Shown here in pieces: positions 54,928-64,000 of a stretch of DNA of 64,000 bases (the first letter of the stretch is position 1; every line of letters begins with the position of its first letter). The translations under genes were made by a program, and so were the position numbers. Source of the stretch: Endothia cerciana (lineage: Eukaryota > Ascomycota > Sordariomycetes > Diaporthales > Cryphonectriaceae); NCBI GenBank assembly GCA_026119935.1, contig JALRMH010000010.1:778553-842552 (forward strand). The letters are read 5' to 3'. Below the pieces are notes generated by a model that did no database searches, was not told the origin of the DNA, and worked only from the letters and a program-made list of their open reading frames with translations.

Positions 54928-57085
54928 GAAAGAGGAAGGATTGTGGGATCTGTTGGATTACACACACGATATGTCTGAGGGATGTTTGAGCACTACGCGA
55001 GTAAGTAAGCTGGTGCGGGGACCAGCTCGAGCGTCAGATGCAGTGGAAAACCGGCCGGTCTCGGCCGCGACGAACGTCTTTGACATCTGTACTAAGCAAG
55101 AGCCGAGATGGTAGGATGAAACGGGATGAATGGAACAACTGAACGGAAAGCGTAGGGGAATCCACGGTACTCTACAAAATCTGGACACGACCAAGCCCGG
55201 TCATCTGATGTTGTCGAGCTGTCTATTGAACTTCGTGGGCGGCGATACCCTCTCATTCGGGGTCGTGCTACCGACGCATCAAGGGCGGCGCCAAGCTTTG
55301 GGTGCTCCTGGAAACACTAACTAAGTGGGACGAAGTTTAAACTGACTTCAGATCCAATAGCCCGTGCAACCTGGGGCGGTCGAAGATAAAGCCCGCCATT
55401 TTTTTTCTCGCTGAAACAACGTACAGTACTGTGGAGGCAGAGAGAAATTGTGGTGCAGGGCAAGATGTGGTGGGGTTTTGCGTGCCTCCGTCTTCGATTC
55501 TCCGACTCTGCATTCGCGTCTGGTGTCGTACGGATCTGAATCTAGCACCAGTCAACGCCAGTTTGACTGCCAAGGGCCTCATCGTGCATACCCGCACAAG
55601 GCCCGTCAGTGACCTCACAGGCGTGGGACGACGATCTTGACCGCTTTGCGGTGGTCCTACCCCGTTCTTACATCAGGGACCTCGGAGGATTGAGCGCAGG
55701 CCTGCAGAGCAGGCAAACCAAGCTCATCGCCTATCTCACACACATCTCGGCACCCTTATTCCGGGTGACGACAGCGCCCACCGTCATGGTGGCCTCGCGC
55801 TGGCACTTCCGGCTGTCCCGGCACGCTCAGCGGCGCATTACAGGTTTTCCCCAGCGAGAATCACCCACCTGGAGCGCGTCATAAATCGATCACTGCTTCC
55901 CGGCTACGTACGACGTGGGATCCGCAGCGACACACAGGCCTTCCAGAGAAACACGCTGGAGTGTCCTGGCCAGTCCGGCTCTCTGGTCCAAGAAAGGTAC
56001 GGGATGCGGCTGATCAAGTGCTGGATGACCAAAGCCCCTAGCGAAATGGCGAGCTTATTGACGGTGCCTAGCGGGGTACGACGTTCCTATCTGACTCCTT
56101 CGTCCTACGGTTCGCTGCCTGGGCCTCGATTCTGCGGCCCAGTAGTCAGCACCAGCTGTCCAGCAGCGAGTAACGAGCGGACAAGGGTGGCCCGCGGTAA
56201 GGAATTGAGGCTAGATCCCTCCGTGCCCGCGGGATCTAATTTCTCACCATCTGCCTCGCTCTCGTGGCTGTGGTGTGCCGCACTGCAGTCCTGTCACGCC
56301 GGCGTGCAGCGGCGATGATACCAAATTGAAAGCAAATGGCCCCAGTGTACTTCCCGATTGCGACCAGTTCGTCCCAACCTCAGCAGTGGGCCCCACAAGG
56401 GCGTCGAGACAAGCTTCTCGGTAGGGAGCTAAGCTCATCCCCACCCCCCTGCCCGACCGTAAACGCCTCGAGACTATCTGGCACCTCGCGTCTTGTTTTG
56501 TGTCTCAACGGGCAGGGGTGAAACGTCAAGGCACACCCCCAGGGCTGCTATGGGTACCTGGTCTGCTCGCCGGACCCATGTGCCTGGGTCGCCTCCTACT
56601 ACACCATGGTGGCCGTGCCGCTTCCCTTATTAGCCCACGGGCCCTCGAGGTCAGGCTTCGCTTTCTTACTTGTACGGACAAAGCACTTTATATGACCGTC
56701 CCGTCCCTCCTTAGGCCCGTCCCGCCAGTTGGCCCCCAGAGGCGGTTCCTCTTTCTTGGCGCTCCTCGTCTCCTCCTCGTTGAGGTTCACACACGTTGTC
56801 GTCCTGTGATACAGCCTGACCCCCCTCCCGCCCGTTACTCCTTCACCACCTAACCGCGGATCAGCACGCCGGCAGGCGTCCGCTACCCCCAAAGCCTCCT
56901 AATTCAGGTTCGACTCTGAAGAACCTCGGAGGGGTCTGCAAATTCTTCCTGAAACGGGCATACTGTACACCGGCCGACAAGTCGCTACGGGCTTTCACTG
57001 CCCTTGCGTTCACCCTTCCTTGGTAGACTAGACAGTCTCAGGTGGATTGGTAGACCGGAATACTTCACCTGGCACCACACGCCCC
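54928..57085. other. intergenic, no gene seen
   Basis: 2.16 kb between the RID stop and the SGNH gene start, both plus strand. Open frames are about 120 codons or less without recognisable motifs. Unlike most spacers here it contains no long homopolymer. Confidence 0.55.
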
Positions 57086-58256
57086 ATGATAGTGAATACA
57101 CCAACAAACATGGCTACAAATATGGACAGGTTCACGAGCGTGGGGGCCGGCGTGTCCCGATTCCCAGGCGAAGCAGAAGCAGACGGCCGTTCTCAAGAAG
57201 ACGGCCTCTCAGAATCCTCAGCGAGCTCGTACACACAAGACTTCGAGAAGCCAGGCCTCACTTCGACAACTCCATCAGGAATATCGAGGCTGAACCCCAA
57301 GACTTGGTCCCGCAGAATGAGGACACTCGCGCTCACAGGTCTGGTCCTGGTCACCCTGGCCCTTGTCCCAGGTGAGTTCACGCTTCTCCCCCCCCCCCCC
57401 ATCTCCCTCACGTCAACAGCTCAGGAAATGTCTCTGACGCTCGCTTCCAGCCATCGCCGTTCCCCTAGTGGAGCGCGCCCACGACGGTGGCCCCAGGCAG
57501 GCGACCCCCCTCTTCGTGAACCCGCCCAACACGTCCCTCATCGCCAACGGCACCGCCCTGCGGATCATGCCCCTGGGCGCGAGCATCACCTACGGGTACC
57601 TCTCGACCGACGGCAACGGCTACCGCGAGGACTTGCTGGGCCTCCTCAAGCGCGGCGGTAACGGCAACGTCACCTACGTGGGCAGCCGCCACAACGGCAC
57701 GATGCCCGGGAACGCCGTCGAGGGCTGGCCGGGCTACCGGATCGACCAGGTCATGCCCAAGGCCGCGTCCTCGGTGCCCGGCTACCTGCCCAACGTCGTC
57801 CTGCTCAACGTCGGCACCAACGACTGCGTGCAGAACTGGAACCTGGACAACACGACGAGGAAGTCCAAGACGGAGCCGTCCCTCACGGCCAACGCCACCA
57901 CCGACGTCGGCGACAGGATGCAGGCCTTCGTCGAGAGCCTGTTCACGTGGTCGCCCGGCGTGACCGTCGTCATGAGCACGCTCATCCTCAACAGGGTGGC
58001 GCCCACGAACGCGCGGGTCAGCAACGTGAACGCGCAGTTCCGCGCGGTGGCGGCCGCGCTCCAGGCGGAGGGGCGGCGGGTCGTGCTGGCCGACATGGAC
58101 GCCAGCGCCGGCGGGCCCAACAGGACCACCATGGCGGACGCCACGCACCCGAATGACGTGGGCTACGCGCTCATGGCGGACCGGTGGTACGTCGCGCTGC
58201 AGGAGGCCGGGGAGAAGGGGCTGATCGTGGCGCCGAGCGGGGCTGCTGCTGCTTGA
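57086..58256 (+). CDS. SGNH/GDSL hydrolase, CE3-like, membrane-anchored or secreted
   Basis: Two exons, 57086-57371 and 57451-58256, 363 aa. The intron has donor GTGAGT and acceptor TTCCAG, phase 1. SGNH blocks: RIMPLGASITYGYLS (nucleophile Ser141), the Gly block around GNAVEGWPGYRIDQV, LLNVGTNDC (block III) and DATHPND (block V Asp/His). This order matches fungal CE3-type acetyl esterases. A hydrophobic segment (TLALTGLVLVTLALVPGAIA) follows a 77-residue Ser/Thr/Glu-rich N-terminus ending KTWSRRM. With the start at 57086 the protein would be type II membrane-anchored; with the ATG at 57317 it would be a 286-aa secreted enzyme. The reading frame across the N-terminus looks coding, so the longer form is preferred. 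The intron carries C13. Confidence 0.82.
57388..57400 (+). repeat. C13 homopolymer in intron
   Basis: Sense-strand C13 starting 16 nt after the donor of the SGNH hydrolase intron. Confidence 0.95.
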
Positions 58257-58701
58257 GGGCGCCGAACCCACTCTGTCTCTTTCTTCCTTTTCCTTCTCCC
58301 TCTTTCATGCCACGGCGTTGTTTAGCCTTGGGACACGGGGTCTTGTTCACAGCGTTCTGATCGGAGTTGGGGACGGGATATTGGGCCTCTCTTAACGATT
58401 TGGTAAGATACCCTCGTTCAGACTGGAAGTTCTGTCGGGCCCCCGGGCCCTGTTTTGAAGAATAGCATAGCGATTCCTGTCTCGGTCGTTTATCACTTTG
58501 GAGTTGGAGATAGAGCTCGCATGAACAAAAATGGATACCCGTGGAAGGGGGAAAGAAAAAAAAGAAAAAAGAAAAAAACAACTCATAAAGCCCTCACGAC
58601 TTTCATGAAAAGAATTGCCTAGGCGGCCCGAGAGAAGACGTGACGAAATCAACACCCCCGATCCCCCTTCCCCCATACCATCTCAGGTCTCAGAGTCGAA
58701 A

Positions 58702-58726
58702 CCCCCCCCCCCCCCCAAAAAAAAAA
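58702..58726 (+). repeat. C15-A10 compound homopolymer
   Basis: Fifteen C directly followed by ten A. Confidence 0.95.
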
Positions 58727-59175
58727 ACAGGGCTGATTCACAGTCGTCGGAGCCAAGACGGGGAGACCCTTGGACGGGGTGGTTAGGGCGGCACGTGGGC
58801 GGTGTGTTTGTGTGTGCTGTGTGGGACTAGCTCCAGGGGCCGGCGGCCGTCGACCAGATCCCGTGCCCTCGCATGCTGGGGCTGGCGATCGGCATCGGCC
58901 AAGTCTGGGACCTAGGTTGGGAGGGGGGCTTGTAGGTCAACGTTGGCGTGTTCCGGGGCGGCAGGTAGCACGTGGGCTCGTCGAGGCTAATCACGGGCCA
59001 ATGAGGGTACGCGGGCAGCATGATACAGGCTGGGCAGAAAGAAGAAAAGAGGAGACGACTGGGATTTGACAATGCGAACAAAAAAAACAAAAAGGTGAGA
59101 AAGGAAAAAGGAAAAAGGAAAAAACATGTCCCGCTGTGCCTCTACTCCCGCTCGCGAGGGCCTAGGGTTAGTGCA

Positions 59176-59219
59176 TCATCATCATCATCATCATCATCAT
59201 TATCATCATCGTCATCATA
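59176..59219 (+). repeat. (ATC)n trinucleotide microsatellite
   Basis: About fourteen units with two substitutions. Confidence 0.9.
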
Positions 59220-59611
59220 GCCGCCAGGGCTTCCTGACTTCAGGATGAGCCCCAGGTGAAGAAGCTGGCGCCAGGGCTGACAGCTTCACCACAGGGCACC
59301 ACAGGCCCCTCCAGCTGTCACCCGGGCCGGGCAGCAGTCGTGAAGAGACGGCGGATGCACCGGTCAGCCGGTTGCTGAATCGAATGGATTGCATCAGGGT
59401 CCAGAGTGAGATGGTGGCTGCTGTTTCTAGGACAGCCCGGAGACCAAACTTGCGTCGTTCGTCATGTATCATTGAGGAGGATTATTCGTACATCAGGAGG
59501 GGCCACCTCGGCCCATTAATATGTTGCATTTGTTCCGCGGAAGCTTAGATCGCCCGTCCTGCACCGTGCGTCCGTCCCGTATCCTAAATAACACATCCAG
59601 GGCTTCCCCGT

Positions 59612-61297
59612 TCATGAGCCAAACACCTCTCGGTGATGCTCCTCCAGCCGTTCGCACATCAGCGGCCTTCCCTTCCACTCCCCGATCACATCCTGCAGCT
59701 CGCAGCCGGTCTGGACCAGTAGGTCCCAGAGACTCTGCTCGATGTCGAAACCAAACTGTTTGACCAGGGCCTCCTTCGGCCCGAGCAGTCTCAGCCTTGT
59801 TGTGCTGTCAGTCGCCAACAGGTCGCCCTCGTCGACCAGGTGACCAGCGTTCATCTTTGGGGTGTTGCTGTGCAGGAACATGGGTTTGATGCTATTGTGT
59901 AGGGGTGGCGATGACGACGACGAGGACGACAGGTAGCGGTAGTCGTCTGCTGACGAGTGCTGTACCATCGCGGTCACTCGGTCCACGAGCCCGTCATGTC
60001 GTCCCAGGCTTGCGACGTTTGTCTTGACTCTATAGAAGGTAGAGTTGAGGTTGACGGCGGCCGCCATGAACGTCTCCTTGTCACCCTGGCCGAGCGCGCC
60101 CTGCGACAGGAGGGGATAGTAATGGTCGGGCCCAAAGATGTTGTAATATGTCGCCAGCAGAAGAGGCGCAAGGTGTGTCGCCTTGTTGACTGCCAGCTGA
60201 CCTGCCTCGCTGGCCGTCACGGGCAGGTCTGCAGGGTAGACCGATCTCCCCGCTATGGTCCAGAACTTGGGGCTCTCTGTCGCCTTCCAGAAGTCTGGCC
60301 AGACGACCATCCCCTTGGACCTGTACGGTTCGACGTCGAAGATGGTGGTCGCAGGGTCGGAAAGTGGGATGCTGTCGCTATCGAGGAGCAGGGCGTCGGA
60401 AAAGGAGGAGAGCAGGAGCGCTAGGGACTTGAACTGGTAGTGCGTGATCTTGATGTCGGCATCGTCACCCGGCCCGACCTTTATGGCGCTCTTGCCGAGG
60501 ATGTGCGACAGCACCACGCACTTGGCGTCCAACTTCTTCAGGTACCTGTCGCAGACCTCCTCCTCGTACTCGGCGTCGTCTGGCACGAATACCTCGACGG
60601 GTAGGGTGCTCCCGGTCCTGCGCAGCATGTGCAGGCTGATTATCGCCGGGCCGAAGTATTCACCCCCGCCGACCATGACGATGCCCCGCCCCTGGAAGAT
60701 GTCCACGCCCTTCCACTGCCTCTGTGAGACGTTCCTCTGGCCGTCCCCGAGCTCCTCCTCCAGCCTGTCGACGTACAGCGCGTGCATCGCGCGGAGGGGC
60801 TCGAGCTCCTGGAGGGGCTGGCGGACGTGGTCGCGGTATGGCTGCCGCGTCGTCTGCCCCGGCGGGGGGTTCTGGGTCTGTGCATGCCCATTGAGCGCGA
60901 TCTTTGGGACGTCCGGGCGGGCATCGTGTATTATCCTGCTCCATTTTGCCCAGAAGCCGCCCGCGTCCCTGATCTCGCCGCCGTCATCCCCCTTGGCCGT
61001 GGTGATGAGCGGCTGGACGCCGGGACGCTTGGAGCCGGAGGCTGAAGGGGAGGAGGTCTGGCCGTCTGCGGCGGGTGGTTTCTCCTTGTCATCGCTGCTG
61101 TGGAACGGGAGGATGACCTGTGGCAGTTGGAACGTGGCTAGCTTGGAGGCGGCCTCCTCCTCGACGGCGTGGGCGTAGGCCACGGCGTCGAAGGTCTTCT
61201 CGATGATGGTGCTCTCGACATTGCGACGGTAGCGGATCAGGACGACGATGGTGCCAAACAGGGCCAACATGGACAGTATCCGCCGAGCCAGACGCAT
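59612..61297 (-). CDS. GT71 alpha-mannosyltransferase (Mnn1/Mnn2 type), Golgi type II membrane protein
   Basis: Intronless, 561 aa from the ATG at 61297; the frame is open further upstream but only from GTG. A short basic N-terminus (RLARR) precedes one membrane anchor (about residues 7-21, LSMLALFGTIVVLI), as in Golgi transferases. A stem region follows. The catalytic domain has GRGIVMVGGGEYFGPAIISLHMLRRTGSTLPVEVFVP, a Cys-containing DRYLKKLDAKCVVLS, the metal-binding DxD in LLLDSDSIPL, the acceptor motif VVWPDFWKATESPKFW, and GQGDKETFMAAAV. This order is diagnostic for family GT71, which adds alpha-1,2- or alpha-1,3-mannose to N- and O-glycan outer chains. A Ser tract lies near the C-terminus. 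Linkage specificity cannot be read from sequence. Confidence 0.92.
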   Translation of the reverse strand: MRLARRILSMLALFGTIVVLIRYRRNVESTIIEKTFDAVAYAHAVEEEAASKLATFQLPQVILPFHSSDDKEKPPAADGQTSSPSASGSKRPGVQPLITTAKGDDGGEIRDAGGFWAKWSRIIHDARPDVPKIALNGHAQTQNPPPGQTTRQPYRDHVRQPLQELEPLRAMHALYVDRLEEELGDGQRNVSQRQWKGVDIFQGRGIVMVGGGEYFGPAIISLHMLRRTGSTLPVEVFVPDDAEYEEEVCDRYLKKLDAKCVVLSHILGKSAIKVGPGDDADIKITHYQFKSLALLLSSFSDALLLDSDSIPLSDPATTIFDVEPYRSKGMVVWPDFWKATESPKFWTIAGRSVYPADLPVTASEAGQLAVNKATHLAPLLLATYYNIFGPDHYYPLLSQGALGQGDKETFMAAAVNLNSTFYRVKTNVASLGRHDGLVDRVTAMVQHSSADDYRYLSSSSSSSPPLHNSIKPMFLHSNTPKMNAGHLVDEGDLLATDSTTRLRLLGPKEALVKQFGFDIEQSLWDLLVQTGCELQDVIGEWKGRPLMCERLEEHHREVFGS

Positions 61298-62392
61298 GAT
61301 GGTGGGAATGGCCGTTATCTCGTCATCATCGGGCTGTGAGGGGTTCAAGGTTCGAGGCCCGACAGCAAGCCCGAGGGTCAGATCTGGGAATCGAGCAGGT
61401 ATGGATGGGGCCGTGTTGCTCGAAGGGGTGCTTCTCTTTGTGATGTGATCTGATGTTGAAGCCGAGATCCCCTGAAAAGCCACAACACATGCACGAAGGA
61501 GTTCCACCCGCGGCACGGCCACACACCTGACAGACGCGTGGTGGGCTGCTGAAGGGTCCGCAGGATACCCCCTGCAATCGGCCTGGGGCGCTCTCTACCA
61601 TAGTACATACCGGCAGTGCTATAGTACCGTGTATAGTATGTACCGTGGTAATCCCTACATACCCAAGTGTTATAGTGGTAGCACCCCTTGATTACAGCGC
61701 GGCTGTGTGGGTCTATTATGCCAAGTCGTACAATTACAGGCCCAATTGAGCCTGGTGAGAGACTCGACTCAGCACCCTGGTTTGTAGTACCTAGTGACTA
61801 CTATATACCAATTGTCTGGGTTACGAGGAACCAGGCCACTGAAGAGCAAATAGAGGAGCGGATGATGGCGCATGGCAATGAGCAGAACAGAATAACAGGG
61901 CATCATTCCAAGAGGAAGAAGAGAACCCCTAACCCTGTTCATTCTGACTGACGTCACGCCCAGCGGTCTGGTGGTTTCATTGGACTCTCGACAGATCACC
62001 AAGATGTTGACTTTGAAAGACATCGGACCACACGAATTTCCATGGTAAAAGGAAGGTCTCGGAACCTCCCATGCGGATCATCAATGCAATGCCTCTTCTT
62101 GTGCCGTGGACAATTGGTTGTGTTGTTGTAATGGGCGTCGACAAGGGTCCCTTCCTTGGTCTCAGATGTAAGCTTGGGGAACGATGATCTCATCAGCATC
62201 AGACCTCTCTTCTCTCTATTAAGCCTCAGCTAGTCCGGCTCGATCCGACACGCCAGGTAGCCTTACATAAATCCTCCTTCGGCTGTTCTTATATCGTGAG
62301 CCTCGCGAGGGTCACGGCCACGTTGCTCAAGTACCACACCGTATCCTAAGCCTCACTGTGAAGTCTGTGAGCCCAGCCAAACATCGAAAGAC
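61298..62392. other. bidirectional promoter region GT71 / CDF transporter
   Basis: 1.1 kb between divergent start codons, with an imperfect inverted repeat at 61598-61648 in a TA-rich stretch. No supported gene. Confidence 0.6.
61598..61648. repeat. imperfect inverted repeat, 13-bp arms
   Basis: Left arm CCATAGTACATAC, right arm GTATGTACCGTGG: 11 of 13 positions pair. The 25-bp loop contains direct TATAGTA copies. Located about 300-350 bp upstream of the GT71 ATG. Confidence 0.65.
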
Positions 62393-63865
62393 ATGGTTGG
62401 GAGACGATCCCTTGCCGCCTTCTCAAATGGCCACATCCACTCCCACTCCAGGACCAAGACAGGTGACAACCCCTTCCGGCCAAAGCCTGCCGCCTTCAGG
62501 TTCCAAGATGCTACCAATAAGGCGGTCGAGGATGAGCGGAGGAAGAGGATCAAAAACAAGCTCATAGACACCGTGAAAGGCGATGAGCTGGAGAACTTCA
62601 GGAAGACCGACGACGAGGTACGTCCTGCTCGGGCTGGTCCTGTCTCCATGTTGTGGGGCCAGACCACCATGACCAGTGCTGACCCAGCACCGTCCAGATT
62701 AAGTCAATCAAGAACAAAGGCGTCAAGAAGTTCTACGAGGCACAGAACGATGCGCTGGGCGACTGGCTCGAGGTCGACTCGGTCGTCAGGAGTATAGCGG
62801 ACGATATTCTCGAGTCGTTTGACCCGGACAGGGACCACGACGGCATCCTCGAGCACGGCGGTACGCTGCAGGCACAGAACGAGGATGTGGAGGCCTTCTT
62901 ACCCAAGGACGAGCGGGAGAAGCGGAGCAAGGCTGAGAGATCCGCGAAGAGGGCGATCAATGTTTGTTCACGACCAGACCGGGTTCGTGACCATGGGCGT
63001 CTCCTCGCTAACCACCTTCCAGGTCAACGTCGTGGCCAACATCTTGCTCCTAGCTGCAAAAGTCGCCGCCTGCTTCTTCTCATCCTCGCTATCGCTGATC
63101 GCGTCCACCGTCGACTCAGCACTCGATCTGCTCTGCACCGTCATCGTCTGGACGACCAACCGCCTAGTCCAATGGAGGCTGGACGCTCTAGACCGCCGCT
63201 TCCCCGTCGGGCGACGCCGCCTCGAGCCCCTCGGGATCTTGGTGTTCTCCATCTTCATGATCCTCTCCTTCGCCCAGATTCTCCAGGAATCCGTCGAGAA
63301 GCTCCTTCCTGAGGGCGACCACACGACCGTGGACCTCGGTGCGATGGCTATGGGCGCCATGATAGCAACCATCGTCGTGAAGGGCACCATCTGGTTCGGC
63401 TGCATCAGGGTGAAGACGACACAGGTGCAGGCGCTGGCACAGGACTGCCAGACGGACGTGTACTTCAACACGCTATCCCTCGTCTTCCCGCTCGTCGGGA
63501 AGCAGCTGGGTGTGTGGTGGCTCGATCCCGTTGGCGCAGGGCTCCTGTCGCTTTTCATCATCTGGGACTGGGCTGGCACTGCCTTTGAGAACGTCACCCG
63601 GCTGAGCGGCTCCGCCGTCGATGACAGGCTGTTCAGGAAGATCATATTCCTGGCGTGGCGGTTTGCTCCGATTGTCGAGGGGTTCAAGAATATCAAGGCG
63701 TATCACGCTGGTGACGGAGTCTGGGTAGAGGTTGATATACTGCTGGACCCGTATACGCCACTCATGAGCACCCATGACATCGCCGAGACGTTGCAGTATT
63801 GTCTGGAGGGTTTGCCTGAGGTTGACAGTATGCTCCCCCGGTACCCTTATCCCTCTTCTCATTTC

Positions 63866-63901
<36 letters not shown>

Positions 63902-64000
63902 GAAACGCTGAAAAATTTACCAGGGGCATAAGTTACCACCGATAAAGCGGAGGAGGGCCCCAGTGGCCACGCAAACAAAACCACAAAAAAAATTTGCTCA
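62393..64000 (+). CDS. cation diffusion facilitator (Mn-type CDF) transporter, 3' end damaged / incomplete
   Basis: Exons 62393-62617, 62698-62961, 63023-63827 and a partial last exon from about 63924. A cytosolic N-terminus with short His-containing and acidic stretches leads into VNVVANILLLAAKVAAC (TM1) and then TM2 with DSALD. Next come VWTTNRLVQ, the family signature RRFPVGRRRLEPLGILVFSIFMI, and TM5 with DCQTD, followed by the C-terminal ferredoxin-like domain (GDGVWVEVDILLDPYTPL, HDIAETLQYCLEGLPEVDS). DxxxD in both TM2 and TM5 points to Mn2+ export (MTP/Mn-CDF) rather than Zn2+. The intron at 62962-63022 (GTTTGT, GCTAACC, TTCCAG) explains an apparent frame change. After the donor at 63828 a T/A run and an in-frame TAA in the last exon suggest damaged sequence at the window end. 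Confidence 0.88.
63866..63901 (+). repeat. T-run joined to A-run
   Basis: About 25 T directly followed by about 11 A within the last intron of the CDF gene; possibly an assembly artefact at a contig end. Confidence 0.85.

Larger units (their letters stand above)
58257..59611. other. convergent intergenic region SGNH / GT71
   Basis: 1.35 kb holding both 3' ends, an A-rich run near 58552-58579, C15-A10 at 58702-58726 and an (ATC)n tract at 59176-59219. No supported gene. Confidence 0.6.

Noticed and set aside
56890..56930. TTCGA-containing small stem resembling a tRNA T-arm
   Set aside because: The loop is 8 nt rather than 7 and no anticodon, D or acceptor arm can be formed upstream.
61298..61522. 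N-terminal extension of the GT71 protein
   Set aside because: Open frame begins at GTG with no in-frame ATG before 61297, and it would bury the Golgi signal anchor.
62961..63023. apparent frameshift in the CDF gene
   Set aside because: Explained by a 61-nt intron with GTTTGT donor, GCTAACC branch and TTCCAG acceptor.

Overview
The window is nuclear DNA of a filamentous ascomycete (Pezizomycotina, most likely a Sordariomycete). The evidence is short GT-AG introns with CTAAC/CTGAC branch points, GC-rich codon use, and fungal-specific families: ATP25, a RID-type DNA methyltransferase with the EQT motif, a DCW1/DFG5-type GH76 mannanase, a GT71 mannosyltransferase and GPI-anchored surface proteins. 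The species cannot be named from sequence alone. Eighteen protein-coding genes and one tRNA gene are supported. Exon models were built by hand from splice motifs and reading-frame continuity.

Layout: 0.5-7.3 kb holds ATP25 (+), a lineage-specific single-pass membrane protein (-) and a secreted TolB-like beta-propeller protein (-). From 7.3 to 13.0 kb is a gene-poor stretch rich in homopolymers. From 13.0 to 25.8 kb are three minus-strand genes (reticulon, the Rab-GAP GYP5, an SS18/SSXT-like SWI/SNF subunit) separated by simple-repeat-rich spacers. From 28.1 to 33.9 kb lie a CE16-like SGNH esterase (-), intronless HIS5 (+) with a perfect Gcn4/CPC1 site upstream, and a GPI-anchored GH76 mannanase (-). 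From 35.7 to 38.7 kb is a divergent pair of GPI-anchored surface proteins that look like ancient paralogues. From 38.8 to 50.0 kb is a housekeeping block: REV7 (-), KAP114/importin-9 (+), PI31 proteasome regulator (-), VPS9 (+). tRNA-Thr(CGU) follows at 50.6 kb, then the RID-type methyltransferase (+) at 52.3-54.9 kb, a membrane-anchored or secreted SGNH hydrolase (+), a GT71 mannosyltransferase (-) and a manganese-type CDF transporter (+). The last exon of the transporter is corrupted at the right edge of the window.

How the genes fit together: there is no obvious biosynthetic cluster. Three themes recur. Cell surface and secretory pathway: GH76 cross-linker, GT71 glycosyltransferase, two GPI proteins, two SGNH esterases, propeller protein, and the Rab/ER-shape factors GYP5, VPS9 and RTN1. 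Nuclear maintenance: REV7, the SWI/SNF subunit, KAP114, RID. Organelle and metabolism: ATP25, HIS5, CDF. RID is expected to be the effector of repeat-induced point mutation, yet no obviously RIP-degraded repeat is visible here.

The most distinctive sequence features are about twenty G/C homopolymers of 11-16 bases, several sitting 7-18 nt inside introns on the sense strand as C-runs just past the donor. Others are the matched intron position and phase in the divergent GPI-protein pair, the duplicated MPP-like processing motif in ATP25, and a GA/TC hairpin near 22.4 kb. I did not find a clearly undescribed multi-gene system.
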